This document shows, in pieces, positions 17,282 to 29,328 of a stretch of 47,574 nt of DNA (positions are counted from its first letter, which is position 1; each line of letters opens with the position of its first letter). This DNA is from an uncultured Verrucomicrobiota bacterium (GTDB taxonomy: Bacteria > Verrucomicrobiota > Verrucomicrobiia > Opitutales > Intestinicryptomonadaceae). The notes below the pieces were generated by a model that was given only the letters and a program-made list of their open reading frames with translations, made no database searches and was not told the origin of the DNA. The stretch is from contig CASDUP010000023.1 in NCBI GenBank assembly GCA_949283955.1, forward strand, positions 1-47,574, read 5' to 3'. Made by a program: the position numbers and the translations under genes.

Positions 17282-17773
17282 TTAGTCGTCGTCTTCGGCG
17301 AGGCTTTTCCAATCGTTTCTTCTAGGTTCGGATTTTTTCGCCGCGCGTTTTTCCGCCTTTCTAGCCTTCCAGGCCTCTTTCTCCCGATATCTTTCCTCTT
17401 CCGTTTTTTTGCCGTTTCCCTCTATGGGAGCTTCTCCGCTCTCGTCCAATTCGTCCAGAATTTCGAGGACGCGCATTCCGCGCTCCACCGAATGGTCGCG
17501 GCAAAACCGCAGTTCCGGAGTAAACTTTAGTACGATTTTAGAGCCTACAATCCTTCGTATTTCGCGGGAGTTTTTTGCGAAAAACTTAGCTGCGGCAGCC
17601 GAGCTTTCTCTGTCGCCCAAGACGGAGTAAAAAACCCTGCACTTTTGCAAGTCCGACGATATGTCGGCTCCTGTGATAGTAATTCCTTGGGTTTCTGAAC
17701 GCCAGCGCGCATGCATGAGAGAGCTCACCTCCCTCATGACGAGTTCCGCTACCCTAATCTGGCGCTGGCTCAT
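17282..17773 (-). CDS. rbfA: Ribosome-binding factor A
   Basis: 163 residues. The KH-like RbfA domain is clear in the first 110 residues (RVAELVMREVSSL, ITGADISSDLQKCRVFYSVLGD, IVLKFTPELRFCRD). The last 50 or so residues are a highly charged Lys/Arg/Glu tail that most RbfA proteins have in shorter form. It assists 30S maturation near the 5' end of 16S rRNA. It lies 18 nt downstream of infB. Confidence 0.9.
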   Translation of the reverse strand: MSQRQIRVAELVMREVSSLMHARWRSETQGITITGADISSDLQKCRVFYSVLGDRESSAAAAKFFAKNSREIRRIVGSKIVLKFTPELRFCRDHSVERGMRVLEILDELDESGEAPIEGNGKKTEEERYREKEAWKARKAEKRAAKKSEPRRNDWKSLAEDDD

Positions 17774-17791
17774 TTTTATTTGTTTAGTGGA

Positions 17792-20269
17792 TTATAGATC
17801 CGGGCGAACCTTGAGGACTTCGTAGCATTCTATTATGTCTCCGGCCTCGAATTCCGCGAATTTGGAAAGAGAAATACCGCATTCGTATCCGGCGCGGACC
17901 TCCGCGACGTCCTCTTTGAACCTCTTGAGGTCGTTGATTTTTCCCGCCGGAATTTGTTCTCCCTTTCTGAGAATGCGCGCGAATTTTTCCCTCTTGACGG
18001 TTCCTTCCGTAACCATGCAACCCGCGATCTTTCCTCCGTGGCTTATGTTGAAAATCTGCCTTACTTCCGCGGCTCCCAACTTGTTCTCGCGAAGTTCGGG
18101 GTCGAGCATGTCTTTCATTGCGTCGCGAACCTGGTTGATGAGCTCGTAGATTATGTCGTGGGATATGATTTCCACGCCCGAGTGCTTTGCCTCTCCGGAG
18201 ACTCCGTTTTCCTGCTTCACGTTGAAGGCTACGATCGAAGCGTGGGAGGTGGCCGCCATAACCACGTCGTTTTTGGTAATCTGCCCGACGGAGCTTCCGA
18301 TTACCTCCATGCCGACTTTGTCGCTCTTAATTTCCTTCAAGCATGCCACGAGAGCCTCGGTTGTTCCTGAGACGTCGCTTTTTACTATGCACTTGAATAC
18401 CTTGTGGTCCTTATTTTCTATTGCGGCCATAAGGTCCTCTATGCTTGCTGGTTTGGGTGCGGATTCTTCGGCGGCTTTTTTCTTCTGCTCGAGAACGTAC
18501 TCCTCGGCGGCCTTTCGGGCGACTCTGTCATTGGCAACTTTCGAGAAGGTGTCTCCCGCCACTGGAGCTCCGCTCCAGCCCATTACCACCGCCGGGGTGG
18601 AGGGAGTAGCGCTCTGGATCTTTTTGCCTTTGTCGTCCAAGAGGGCCCTAACTTTGCACCAATTTCCGTTGCAGATGAGAACGTCGCCCTGCTTGAGCGT
18701 TCCGGCTCTTACTATGACTGTGGCCGTCGCGCCTCTTCCGGGCTCAACTTGGCTCTCTATCACAATTCCCTCCGGAATAGCCTTCGGATTGGCCTTTAAT
18801 TCCATCATTTCAGCCTGGAGCAAAACGAGCTCGAGCAGCTTTTCCAAATTTTGGCCTTTCAGCGCCGATATTCCGCAGCACAAAGTTTCTCCGCCCCAGT
18901 CTTCGGAGGTGATTCCGCGCTTTTGCATCTGCTGCTTGACCTTGTCGACGTTGGCTCCCTTGGCGTCTATCTTGTTTATCGCCACAACCACGGGGACTCC
19001 CGCCTTTTGCGCAAAATTCAAAGCCTCGTCGGTTTGCGGCATGAATCCGTCGTCGGCGGCTACTACCAAAATCGCTATGTCCGTCACGTTCGCTCCCCTT
19101 TCGCGCATCTTGGAGAAGGCGGCGTGTCCGGGGGTGTCGAGGAAGGTAATCTTCTTTCCGTTGCATTCCACCTGGTAGGCGGCCGTATGTTGCGTTATTC
19201 CTCCGGCTTCTCCGGCGACAACGTTCGTATGGCGGATAGCGTCGAGAAGCGTCGTCTTGCCGTGGTCGACGTGTCCGAGTATGCACACTATCGGAGGGCG
19301 GGGAACGTAGTTCTTTATGTCCTCCTGAAGGCTCTTTGCGGCGGCGGCCTTTTCGGCCTGTTTTTTCAAGAATTCGCGCTGCTGCTCGCCTCTGTGTTTT
19401 ATGTCAAGTTCGAACCCGTGCTTCTTTGCTATTCTGACGGCCACGTTTTCTTCTATGGCCAGATTCATCGAGGCGAAAATCCCCATGTCCATTAGTTCGG
19501 ATATGAGCCTAAACGGTTTGAGCCCGATGGCCTTGGCAAAATCGCGTACGATGATGGGGGGTTTTATTTGAATTAGCTTTGCAGTGTCGCCTTGGCTTGC
19601 CTCCGATTTTACTTCCTGCCTTTCCGGAAGCGGAGGCGGGACGGAGGGCGTCTTTGGAGCGGAGGAAAAGTCTCCCTTGACGACAACGTCGGGGGAAACG
19701 TCCCGCGGAGGAACGCTCGGAGCGCTTTTGAAGGAAATGTTGGGAACCGGAAGCGGAGTTTTTCGCTGTTGCGGAGCGGAGGGTTTTCTAAAGCCGGGAA
19801 TTGAGGGCGGGACAGAGGGCGCCTTCGGCATGGAAACGACCGGAGGCTTGATGGGAGCCTTTGGTTCGGGAGCTTTGATGGAAACTTCAGCAGCAGGAGG
19901 TTCGGGTTTTGCCGCTTGGGGTACAGGTTTTGCCGCTTGAGGGGCAGGTTTTACCGCTTGGGGCGGGCGTTTCGGAGGGAGGGGAATAGAAACTTTAGGA
20001 GCGGATTTTATCGTTTCTGGAGCTTTTTCCCCTACGGGCTTTTCCTCGCGGGGAGCCTCCTCCTGGGGTTTTTCAGGCTCCTCTTTTGGAGCTTCGGCCG
20101 ATTCCCTGCTCTTTATGAAATCCGCCTTTATGGCGTCGGCATAGAGGTTGGCAATCGTGCTGGAGGGCGACTTTATTTCGACTCCGTATTCGCGGCTGTT
20201 GATGAAATCTATCAACTCCTTGTTCGGAACTTCAAGCTCCTTTGCCAGTGCGTAAATTCTTATGCTCAT
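17792..20269 (-). CDS. infB: Translation initiation factor IF-2
   Basis: 825 residues. The N-terminal domain [14 protein letters not shown] is followed by a long Pro/Ala/Lys-rich linker (about 60-225). The second N-domain motif ([11 protein letters not shown]) precedes the GTPase: G1 GHVDHGKT (332-339), DTPGHAAF and NKID. Domains II-IV complete the protein. It brings initiator tRNA to the 30S subunit. It lies 34 nt downstream of nusA in the standard order. The linker is low-complexity and proline-rich. Confidence 0.95.
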   Translation of the reverse strand: MSIRIYALAKELEVPNKELIDFINSREYGVEIKSPSSTIANLYADAIKADFIKSRESAEAPKEEPEKPQEEAPREEKPVGEKAPETIKSAPKVSIPLPPKRPPQAVKPAPQAAKPVPQAAKPEPPAAEVSIKAPEPKAPIKPPVVSMPKAPSVPPSIPGFRKPSAPQQRKTPLPVPNISFKSAPSVPPRDVSPDVVVKGDFSSAPKTPSVPPPLPERQEVKSEASQGDTAKLIQIKPPIIVRDFAKAIGLKPFRLISELMDMGIFASMNLAIEENVAVRIAKKHGFELDIKHRGEQQREFLKKQAEKAAAAKSLQEDIKNYVPRPPIVCILGHVDHGKTTLLDAIRHTNVVAGEAGGITQHTAAYQVECNGKKITFLDTPGHAAFSKMRERGANVTDIAILVVAADDGFMPQTDEALNFAQKAGVPVVVAINKIDAKGANVDKVKQQMQKRGITSEDWGGETLCCGISALKGQNLEKLLELVLLQAEMMELKANPKAIPEGIVIESQVEPGRGATATVIVRAGTLKQGDVLICNGNWCKVRALLDDKGKKIQSATPSTPAVVMGWSGAPVAGDTFSKVANDRVARKAAEEYVLEQKKKAAEESAPKPASIEDLMAAIENKDHKVFKCIVKSDVSGTTEALVACLKEIKSDKVGMEVIGSSVGQITKNDVVMAATSHASIVAFNVKQENGVSGEAKHSGVEIISHDIIYELINQVRDAMKDMLDPELRENKLGAAEVRQIFNISHGGKIAGCMVTEGTVKREKFARILRKGEQIPAGKINDLKRFKEDVAEVRAGYECGISLSKFAEFEAGDIIECYEVLKVRPDL

Positions 20270-20303
20270 GTTCCCTTTTTTCCGCCGGTTATTTGCAAAA
20301 CAA

Positions 20304-21560
20304 CTATTTTTCCGCGCGCTTGGCGGCTATCTGGTCGAGAATTTTCACGGCGTCCTCTTCGGTGAAGCCAAGATCCACGAGGTCGGCGACGACAACCCCC
20401 TCGAAGGCGTCGACCCCGTTGAGGCCGTTGTTGGCGAGTATTGCCGTTTGTTCTGCGGTAAGACCGGAGAATATCTGGGAGAGCGAGTCCGCCGACTGGA
20501 GCACCTTTTCCCTTATGCTCATTCCGGAGGAGGTCTCCTTGCCTATCTCCAATCTCCAGCCCAAGAGTCGGGAGGTGAGTTTGGCGTTGGTTCCCTTCTT
20601 GCCGATTACAATAGAAAGATCGTTTTCGGACACGTCGAAATATATTTTCTTTTCCCGTTCGTCGATGCGGACATTCTTGGCTACCGCAGGCTTTATGCAT
20701 TCCTCGAGAAGTTCGCGTGGATTTGGGGAGTATTTGATGACGTCGATTTTTTCCCCGCCGAGTTCGCGGACTATGCTCTTTACTCTCGAGCCTCCCGCGC
20801 CCACGCAAGCTCCCACCGGATCTATTCTCGGATCCGAACTGCTCACGGCTATTTTTGTTCTGTAGCCCGGTTCGCGGGCCATGGATTCGATTTTGACCGT
20901 TCCGTCGGACATTTCCGTGACCTCCAGCTCGAAGAGCCTTTTGACAAATTTGTAGCTGGCTCTGCTTAGGATTATTTCGGGACCGCGGGTGGTGTTGTCT
21001 ATCTCGAGAAGAAGGCAGCGAATTCTCTCTCCGGGGGCGTAATCTTCGCCTATTATGGATTCGCGCTTGGGCAAAAGAGCTTCGGCTTTTCCCAAGTCGA
21101 CTATCATTGCCCCTTTTTCGCGGCGCCTTACGGTTCCGGTCACTATGTCTCCGACGACATTTTTATAGTCGTCGTATATGCGTTCCTTTTCGAACTGGCG
21201 TACCTTTTGGATTATGCTTTGGTACACGTTTTTTGCCGCTATTCTTCCGAGTGCGGACAAGTCGAGTTCGCGCTCGACAACGTCGCCTATTTGCGGATCG
21301 GCCTTGTAGAGCTTTGCCTTGTCTATGTGGATTTGCGTGCACGGATCCGCCACGCTATCCGTCACAGTCAGCTGCGCCCACGATTTTATCGCCCCCGTCT
21401 TGGGATTGATTTCTATCTTGAGGTTGTATCCGGCGTGGCCGCTTTTGGCCGCGGCGTTGCGGATTGCCGAAGATATGGATTCTATCATATCAAGCCGGCT
21501 GATTTGCTTTTCCTTCTCCATGTATTCGAGAATGGCCAGAATTTCGCTGCTGTTGCTCAT
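20304..21560 (-). CDS. nusA: Transcription termination/antitermination factor NusA
   Basis: 418 residues from ATG 21560. The N-terminal RNA polymerase-binding domain ([14 protein letters not shown]) is followed by S1 (about 133-198: [22 protein letters not shown]), KH1 ([15 protein letters not shown]) and KH2 ([12 protein letters not shown]), then a short C-terminal helix-hairpin-helix-like segment ([26 protein letters not shown]). It is the first gene of the nusA-infB-rbfA-nrnA-truB-ribF operon. rimP, which precedes nusA in most bacteria, is absent here. The leader carries a probable transcription attenuator 30 nt before the start codon. Confidence 0.95.
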   Translation of the reverse strand: MSNSSEILAILEYMEKEKQISRLDMIESISSAIRNAAAKSGHAGYNLKIEINPKTGAIKSWAQLTVTDSVADPCTQIHIDKAKLYKADPQIGDVVERELDLSALGRIAAKNVYQSIIQKVRQFEKERIYDDYKNVVGDIVTGTVRRREKGAMIVDLGKAEALLPKRESIIGEDYAPGERIRCLLLEIDNTTRGPEIILSRASYKFVKRLFELEVTEMSDGTVKIESMAREPGYRTKIAVSSSDPRIDPVGACVGAGGSRVKSIVRELGGEKIDVIKYSPNPRELLEECIKPAVAKNVRIDEREKKIYFDVSENDLSIVIGKKGTNAKLTSRLLGWRLEIGKETSSGMSIREKVLQSADSLSQIFSGLTAEQTAILANNGLNGVDAFEGVVVADLVDLGFTEEDAVKILDQIAAKRAEK

Positions 21561-21590
21561 AGTCGATTGTGTTAAATATATACGCGTCGG

Positions 21591-21631
21591 AAAAAAAAGA
21601 GCGGGCTTTAGACCCACTCTTGCCTAAGAGT
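21591..21631 (-). promoter_or_regulatory. Attenuator (terminator/antiterminator pair) in the nusA leader
   Basis: Minus strand, between promoter candidates and nusA. A terminator hairpin, AGAGTGGG (21613-21620) with CCCGCTCT (21598-21605) including one G-U pair, is followed by eight T. Immediately upstream, ACTCTT (21626-21631) can instead pair with AAGAGT (21616-21621), which shares five bases with the terminator stem. The two structures are mutually exclusive, as in classical attenuators. NusA autoregulation through leader termination is known in other bacteria, which makes this plausible here. Confidence 0.65.
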
Positions 21632-21648
21632 ATTTTCTTTAACACCAC

Positions 21649-21706
21649 ATAGAATCCTTCAACTGCGGGCGCGTCAAGTACTAAAATATAGAGTGGTGCG
21701 CGTCAA
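21649..21706 (-). promoter_or_regulatory. Candidate tandem promoters of the nusA operon
   Basis: Two TTGACG -35 elements on the minus strand (21701-21706 and 21672-21677), each with a weak -10 at 17-nt spacing (TAGTAC at 21678-21683; TTCTAT at 21649-21654). Either would produce a leader that includes the attenuator. Confidence 0.35.
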
Positions 21707-21765
21707 AATTCTTTTATAAAACACTTAGCTCGGAGACGCTTGACGCCGATTTTATAAAATGAGAT

Positions 21766-22659
21766 ATGAACTCTATGAGGATTTTAGCCATCTTACCGTT
21801 TCTTTGCTGTGCCGCAAGCGCGGCCTATTTGCCGGCGGACTTGATGAAGGACGTCGCCGAAAACAAGGAGCAGAACGATTCCGAGAACAAGATGGAGATC
21901 TCGAGGGTCACCATGTCGCCCGAAGAGCTCGAGAAAATCGGGCAGATTGGCTCCAAGGACGAGAGGAAAGGCAGAACCGTGGCAAACCGGGAGGTTTTGG
22001 AGCAAGTTCGGGCGAAGCTGGTGGACGGCAAACTGCCCCCCGTGGCAAAGGACGGGATTCCGAGAATAGACGCTACGGACAACAACACTTTGCAGCAGTC
22101 TTTTTTCGATGCGCTAATGTCGCTCGATGCCGAGGCGCAGGAAAAATTTTCCAACGCGTGGGTTACGATAAGCGTCATGATGTCCGATCCGACCGTGGGA
22201 AATTCTGTTTTATTTAGGGAGGTAATGCACGGCAAAAGTCCCGACGAGCTCATAGCTATTTCCCGCAAGCTGATACCGATTTCCTCGGACGCAAAGTTGA
22301 TTATAGACGGAAGTTCCTCGAAGGCGTTTGGGAAGAGCGTAGGAGACATACTCGTTTCGCTCGACTCCTCGGAGCGGGCGGATTTTTCGGAGGCGATAGC
22401 TAAAATTCTCTACGATCTCGGAGAGGATAGCAAGGGGGAGATTTTAAAGATGCTGGACGGAAAAAATGCGAAGGAAGTGGTAAAGCTTGCCGGTTCCATA
22501 AAGACTCCGTTCGACGCCATGAAAAGGAAAAATCTTTCGGAGATGGACATAGTTCTCGAGCCGGCCAAGCTTTCCGAACCGTCGGAGGAAAAGGATTTTC
22601 CCTCTTTGGACAAAAGCCTTTCCCCTTCGTCGGCGATTCCGGAGCATCTAAATACATAG
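21766..22659 (+). CDS. Exported helical protein of unknown function
   Basis: 297 residues with a clear signal peptide (MRILAILPFLCCAASA). ATG 21766 or ATG 21775 could start it. The mature protein is hydrophilic and helical, rich in Lys, Glu, Ser and Asp, with no cysteine, catalytic motif or repeat that I recognise. I do not recognise the family. It is divergent from nusA and convergent with pssA. A TTGACG lies 26 nt upstream of the start and a palindrome TTTTATAAAA is repeated 38 nt apart (21712-21721, 21750-21759). Its last 16 codons and stop lie inside a 96-bp segment that is duplicated just downstream. Confidence 0.7.
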   Translation: MNSMRILAILPFLCCAASAAYLPADLMKDVAENKEQNDSENKMEISRVTMSPEELEKIGQIGSKDERKGRTVANREVLEQVRAKLVDGKLPPVAKDGIPRIDATDNNTLQQSFFDALMSLDAEAQEKFSNAWVTISVMMSDPTVGNSVLFREVMHGKSPDELIAISRKLIPISSDAKLIIDGSSSKAFGKSVGDILVSLDSSERADFSEAIAKILYDLGEDSKGEILKMLDGKNAKEVVKLAGSIKTPFDAMKRKNLSEMDIVLEPAKLSEPSEEKDFPSLDKSLSPSSAIPEHLNT

Positions 22660-22703
22660 CCGATTCGGAGATCTTTCCGCCGCGGGTAGCTCGAGAGTTT
22701 TCC
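22608..22703. repeat. Copy 1 of a 96-bp tandem duplication (gene end)
   Basis: 88 of 96 positions are identical to 22738-22833, at a constant offset of 130 bp with no indels. Copy 1 encodes the C-terminus (DKSLSPSSAIPEHLNT) and stop of the exported protein gene. Confidence 0.9.
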
Positions 22704-22730
22704 GACCCGACAGGGAAAAGGGAATTTTTT
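22698..22730 (+). terminator. Possible terminator between the duplicated segments
   Basis: TTTTCC (22698-22703) can pair with GGAAAA (22714-22719) over a 10-nt loop, followed after a short gap by seven T. It would end the plus-strand gene; the stem is weak. Confidence 0.35.
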
Positions 22731-22737
22731 TCTTTTA

Positions 22738-22833
22738 GGACAAAAGCCATTTCTCTTCGTCGGCGATTCCGGAGCATCTAAATAAATAGCCGATTCGAAG
22801 ATCTTTCCGCCGCGGGGGGCTCAAGAGTTTTCC
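22738..22833. repeat. Copy 2 of the 96-bp tandem duplication
   Basis: On the plus strand it still reads DKSHFSSSAIPEHLNK followed by a stop, a ghost of the neighbouring gene's end. Its right end overlaps the last codons and TGA stop of pssA on the minus strand. Eight substitutions separate it from copy 1. Confidence 0.9.
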
Positions 22834-23753
22834 TGCCGGGCGGAGTTTTTCTTGCTGATTTTTTTTGCCTTGTATTTCAGTATCTTCAATCCGCGTGGCA
22901 GATATTTTAGCGGAGAGTAAAAGACGTAGCTTAAAAACATTATCGCAAAACTGTATTCTCTCATTAACACTATCAAAAGAACGCAAAGAACCAGGGCAAC
23001 AAATGTTCTAAATCTGGCGCTTGTCGTCCAGTTTATGTGCTTAAACGACGGATACGGAATGTTGCTGACCATGAAAAACGCAATCAAAAGCATGAGGGGA
23101 ATGAGAGCGTACATGTAGTTTTTCAAGTCGAAACTGAGCATGGTCAGTGCTATCGAAGTGACGGCCCCTGCTGCGGCGGGCGCGGGAAGTCCGCTAAAAT
23201 CTCCCGAGGAATATTTTTCGTTTCCGGTTATATAGGGATTTGTCAAAACATTGAATCTTGCCAGCCTCACCGCGGCGCAGAGCAGGAAAATAAAACCTAT
23301 CAGCCAGCCAGTGTTCTTTAGAAATGAGCGCCACGATTCGCTCATGTTTTCCGCCGGTTGCAGAATTAGAAAGAACATCAGAAGAGCCGGAGCCAGGCCG
23401 AAAGAAACGCTGTCCGCGAGCGAGTCGAACTCCTTTCCAAACAGGGACGTCTTGCCGCTTGCCCTTGCCACTCTTCCGTCGAAGGCGTCGCAGAAGAAGG
23501 CGATCAATATGCAAATCATGGCGAAAAGATAGTACGCCGTACTTTGGTCTATGTTTTTGGCGTTGGGCAGAAGGAAGCTTGCGATGGTTTTCATTGCGGC
23601 GCTTTCTCCGGCGGCGGCGTTGAAGCGCGCTTGAACGCACATTACTATCGACAGAAATCCGAAAAACAGATTTCCGGCCGTGAAAAAATTCGGCAATATG
23701 AATATTTTGCTTGCCTGATGTACGTTTTCCCAGAGTTCTTTTTTTTCGCCCAT
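22821..23753 (-). CDS. pssA: CDP-diacylglycerol-serine O-phosphatidyltransferase
   Basis: 310 residues. The CDP-alcohol phosphotransferase signature is exact: D92-G93-x2-A96-R97-x8-G106-x3-D110-x3-D114. Several hydrophobic segments indicate an integral membrane protein. It makes phosphatidylserine, the precursor of phosphatidylethanolamine. The upstream motif LPNFFTAGNLFFGF is typical of PssA rather than PgsA. ATG 23753, 5 nt after the preceding stop, is preferred over the ORF opening at 23789, which would overlap that gene. The C-terminus is a basic, disordered tail whose last codon lies in the duplicated segment. Confidence 0.9.
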   Translation of the reverse strand: MGEKKELWENVHQASKIFILPNFFTAGNLFFGFLSIVMCVQARFNAAAGESAAMKTIASFLLPNAKNIDQSTAYYLFAMICILIAFFCDAFDGRVARASGKTSLFGKEFDSLADSVSFGLAPALLMFFLILQPAENMSESWRSFLKNTGWLIGFIFLLCAAVRLARFNVLTNPYITGNEKYSSGDFSGLPAPAAAGAVTSIALTMLSFDLKNYMYALIPLMLLIAFFMVSNIPYPSFKHINWTTSARFRTFVALVLCVLLIVLMREYSFAIMFLSYVFYSPLKYLPRGLKILKYKAKKISKKNSARQENS

Positions 23754-23758
23754 AGTGT

Positions 23759-24115
23759 TTATTTTTTCAGCGAGTCCAAATACTTCCAAAAGTTGTCCTG
23801 TTGCTCCAGGGCGGTCTCTTCCGTGAAGGGGAGTTTAAGTCGGAACACGAAATCCGCGATTGTGTGTTGGTGGAGCAGATAATGGGCATGCAGGGTTTTG
23901 CCGTCCGGCATGATTTCGAAATAAATTCTGTAATCTCCCTGCCGAAGCCTGTAGAAGACTTTTCCCCCGCGATGAATTCTGCCTATTGCCGAACTTCCGC
24001 CCTCCAGTTCGGAGGGGGTGAGGGAGCCGAACGCCTCAATGACTTCGAGTTGCGACGCCTTGTCGAGACGGTTGAGAACGCCCATGCTTTGGTCGCTGAA
24101 GGTGATTTGGTACAT
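23759..24115 (-). CDS. RelE/ParE-superfamily-like small protein
   Basis: 118 residues. The central region, GRIHRGGKVFYRLRQGDYRIYFEI, resembles the beta-sheet core of RelE/ParE toxins (basic strand, then YRI-F-I). The C-terminus (LHQHTIADFVFRLKLPF onward) is longer than in most toxins. No antitoxin-like gene is adjacent; instead the gene sits 5 nt upstream of pssA and looks co-transcribed with it. It may be a domesticated or solitary member with a regulatory role. Family assignment is moderate and no activity should be assumed. Confidence 0.6.
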   Translation of the reverse strand: MYQITFSDQSMGVLNRLDKASQLEVIEAFGSLTPSELEGGSSAIGRIHRGGKVFYRLRQGDYRIYFEIMPDGKTLHAHYLLHQHTIADFVFRLKLPFTEETALEQQDNFWKYLDSLKK

Positions 24116-24258
24116 GGTATTTTACTTAAGTCTCCACTATGATGAGATGCTTTGAACAATCTTCAAACAAAATCGATCGTTCAATCGGTTAGTTTTTCTT
24201 CATGAAACTTTGGAGGTTTTCATGCGTTTACATCGGGCAAAGCAAAATAGGAGAGAAG

Positions 24259-24966
24259 ATGAAAAATAAAATATTAACACTAGCGGCGCTTACGGCGTTG
24301 ACGCCTCTTTGGGCGCAGGAACCCCCTCCTCCTCCCCCCGACAATGCGGCGGGAGTTCTCGAGAGGGGAAAGAGGGAGCCCGGAATGGATCCGGCGCTTA
24401 GGATACAGATAATAAAGCAGTTTGACGCCGACGGTGACGGAAGGCTGAACAAGGAGGAGCGCGAAGCTGCGGAGAGGGTTCTTCGCGAGAAGCGCATGGA
24501 CTTGGACGAAATGAAGGCGAAGCATGCCCGCAATATAATAGCGAAGTTTGACTCGGACGGGGACGGCAAGCTGGACGAAAAGGAAGTGATGGCGTTTCTT
24601 GACGAGCAGCGGAGGATGATGGACATGAACCGCAAGAAGCGTGCGAATAGGCGCGGGAATTTTGCCATGCCGAAAGATTTGCTTGCCAAGTACGACAAGG
24701 ACGGAGACGGCAAGTTAAGCCCCGAGGAGCGCCGGAGCATGCACGACGACATGCGAAGCCGCCGCGAGGCTCTCTTGAAGAAATACGACGCGGACGGAGA
24801 CGGGAAGCTCAACGATGCCGAACGCAGCGAGCTGATAAAGGATCCCGAAGTTCAAGCTATGATGAAGCGAATGATGGGAGACCGTTTGCAAGGGCCTCCC
24901 CCTCCGCCCGCCGAACCTCCCGTTCCTCCGGCGGAGCCTCCAGTTCCGCCGGCTTTGCCGGAGTGA
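24259..24966 (+). CDS. Exported EF-hand calcium-binding protein with proline-rich ends
   Basis: 235 residues. A signal peptide ends at LWAQ, followed by a Pro-rich stretch and four EF-hand loops with canonical DxDGDGxL spacing (56-67, 98-109, 146-157, 177-188), then a Pro-rich tail with PPVPPAEP repeats. The helices between loops are rich in Arg, Lys and Met. It would bind Ca2+ in the envelope or outside; a structural or sensor role is an inference. The start at 24259 has AGGAG 5 nt upstream. It is convergent with the ATP synthase operon and shares a terminator with it. Confidence 0.9.
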   Translation: MKNKILTLAALTALTPLWAQEPPPPPPDNAAGVLERGKREPGMDPALRIQIIKQFDADGDGRLNKEEREAAERVLREKRMDLDEMKAKHARNIIAKFDSDGDGKLDEKEVMAFLDEQRRMMDMNRKKRANRRGNFAMPKDLLAKYDKDGDGKLSPEERRSMHDDMRSRREALLKKYDADGDGKLNDAERSELIKDPEVQAMMKRMMGDRLQGPPPPPAEPPVPPAEPPVPPALPE

Positions 24967-25001
24967 TTGGCGGGGTTTTTTGAGAGGAACGGAGTAAACG
25001 T

Positions 25002-25033
25002 AAAAAAAGGCGGCCTTGCGGCCGCCCTTTTTA
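25002..25033. terminator. Bidirectional terminator between the EF-hand gene and atpC
   Basis: GGCGGCC (25009-25015) pairs with GGCCGCC (25020-25026) over a TTGC loop, flanked by an A-run on the left and a T-run on the right. It can serve both convergent transcripts. Confidence 0.85.
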
Positions 25034-25450
25034 TTTGTTTTTAAAGCGCTCCTTTGTGAGTTGTTGGGCTATGAGGAATCGGGATATTGACTCCAGCCTG
25101 TCTATTTCCATCTGGTCGGAGTTTCTGCCTCTCTTTGCTTTTTCGAGGGCTTCCTCAGCGGCTTTGCGGGCCTTCTCCACTTCGTTTTCGGAAATTTCGT
25201 TTATGTTGATTGCTGCCTCCGTCAAGAGAGTCACAGAATCTCCCGAACATCTCACGAATCCCCTGTCGACCGCCAAGACCTCCTCTTTTCCGTCGAATTT
25301 TGCTATGGCGCTTCCGGCCTTCAAGATGGAGATTAGCGGAATGTGTCCCGGCAGAATCTCTATTTCCCCGCTTTCGGTTGGAATTACCGCGCTATCGACA
25401 GAGCCGTTTTCCCACGCGATTCCGTCGGGAGTTATGATTTCAAGTCTCAT
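25031..25450 (-). CDS. atpC: F1 ATP synthase epsilon subunit
   Basis: 139 residues, the normal length. The N-terminal beta-sandwich (LEIITPDGIAWENGSVDSAVIPTESGEIEILPGHIPLIS) is typical, and the C-terminal two-helix part is complete. It links the gamma subunit to the c-ring and can inhibit hydrolysis. It is the last gene of the atp operon, 3 nt after atpD. Confidence 0.95.
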   Translation of the reverse strand: MRLEIITPDGIAWENGSVDSAVIPTESGEIEILPGHIPLISILKAGSAIAKFDGKEEVLAVDRGFVRCSGDSVTLLTEAAININEISENEVEKARKAAEEALEKAKRGRNSDQMEIDRLESISRFLIAQQLTKERFKNK

Positions 25451-25453
25451 TTT

Positions 25454-27767
<2,314 letters not shown>

Positions 27768-27786
27768 GCCCAAACTCCCCCCAGAC

Positions 27787-29319
27787 TCATGCGAAGGACT
27801 TTTTCCACTCCCCGCATGCCGACCTTATCTCCGATTCGAGCTCGTCCGAAATCTTGCCTTCTCCCAATATTCTCGCGGCAAGATCGCCCTTTTTGAGGGA
27901 GAAAAATTCGGCAAGGCTGTTTTTTGCGTCCGCTGTTTTTTTCACCTCTATAGAGTCGAAAACTCCGTTCTGGAGCGCCCAGAGCAGCAAAATTTCGATT
28001 CCCGTGCCTTCGGGTTTGTTGTTCTTTTGCTTCATCACCTCGACAAGCCTGTCCCCTTTGTCTATGATGGCCTTGGTTCTTGCGTCAAGGTCGCTTCCGA
28101 ACTGTGCGAAGGCGGCCAGCTCCTTGTACTGGGAATACTCGCCCTTCAGCTTTCCCGCGACCTGCTTAAAGGCTTTCAACTGGGCAGAACTTCCGACTCG
28201 GGAAACCGATATTCCGACGTTTATAGCCGGACGGACTCCCTGGTTGAAGAGTTCGGTATCGAGGAATATTTGCCCGTCGGTTATTGAAATTACATTTGTG
28301 GGAATGTAGGCGGAGACGTCGCCCGCCTGGGTTTCTATTATGGGGAGTGCTGTTAGGGAGCCGTCGCCGTTTTCCTCGTTGAGCCGCGCGGCGCGCTCCA
28401 AAAGGCGACTGTGCAGGTAGAACACGTCTCCCGGATAGGCTTCCCTGCCCGACGGCCTCTTGAGAAGAAGCGATATTTGCCTGTATGCGGCCGCATGCTT
28501 GGAAAGGTCGTCGTAGATTACGAGGGCGTCCATTCCGTTTTGCATGAACCACTCCCCCATTGCGCAACCCGAATAGGGAGCGATATATAGATTGGCGGCG
28601 TTGTCGGAGGCGGATGCCAGAACGATTATCGTGAAATCCATGGCCCCGTTTTCCTCGAGCAGCTGTATGGTGCGCGCGACGTTGGCGTTCTTCTGCCCTA
28701 TGGCGACGTATATGGAGTAAACCGGGCGGAAATTCGGATTCTTGGAAGCGAGCCCTTCCCTGTTTATTCTAGCTTGGTTTATTATGGTGTCGAGGGCTAG
28801 AGTGGTTTTGCCTGTGCTTCTGTCCCCGATTATGAGCTCTCTTTGCCCTCTTCCGATGGGAATCATGGAGTCTATTTCCAAAATTCCGGTTTGGAGGGGC
28901 TGGTTTACAGACTTTCTGGGAAGTATTCCGGGGGCGATTTTTTCGACCGGATATTTTTCCGAAAACGGAATGTCGCCCTTTCCGTCGAGCGGATTGCCGA
29001 GCACGTCGACCACCCTTCCGAGAAGTCCCTTACCCACCGGAACGCTCAAGAGCATTCCGGTAGTTTCCGCCTCGTCGCCTTGGCGCAGCTCGGTATAGTC
29101 GCCGAGAACCACGCAGCCGACCTCGTCCTTGCCGAGATTCAGCGCCAATCCGGTAGATCCGTTTTTGAACCGAATCATCTCATTGTACATCGCGTGGCTA
29201 AGACCCGAAAGTTTAGCTACTCCGTCGGCAAGAGAGACTATCCTGCCGACGTTCTTGCGCCTGCTTTCAAGTTCCAAGCTCTCTATTCGCGACTCGATTT
29301 CCTTAATTATGTCGTTCAT
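27787..29319 (-). CDS. atpA: F1 ATP synthase alpha subunit
   Basis: 510 residues, normal length. It has P-loop GDRSTGKT, the motif [26 protein letters not shown] and the C-terminal helical domain. It forms the regulatory nucleotide-binding half of the F1 hexamer. It begins 9 nt after the atpH stop. Confidence 0.97.
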   Translation of the reverse strand: MNDIIKEIESRIESLELESRRKNVGRIVSLADGVAKLSGLSHAMYNEMIRFKNGSTGLALNLGKDEVGCVVLGDYTELRQGDEAETTGMLLSVPVGKGLLGRVVDVLGNPLDGKGDIPFSEKYPVEKIAPGILPRKSVNQPLQTGILEIDSMIPIGRGQRELIIGDRSTGKTTLALDTIINQARINREGLASKNPNFRPVYSIYVAIGQKNANVARTIQLLEENGAMDFTIIVLASASDNAANLYIAPYSGCAMGEWFMQNGMDALVIYDDLSKHAAAYRQISLLLKRPSGREAYPGDVFYLHSRLLERAARLNEENGDGSLTALPIIETQAGDVSAYIPTNVISITDGQIFLDTELFNQGVRPAINVGISVSRVGSSAQLKAFKQVAGKLKGEYSQYKELAAFAQFGSDLDARTKAIIDKGDRLVEVMKQKNNKPEGTGIEILLLWALQNGVFDSIEVKKTADAKNSLAEFFSLKKGDLAARILGEGKISDELESEIRSACGEWKKSFA

Positions 29320-29328
29320 AATACACGC

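Noticed and set aside
23759-24115. Complete toxin-antitoxin module
   Set aside because: No second small gene with antitoxin features is present on either side.
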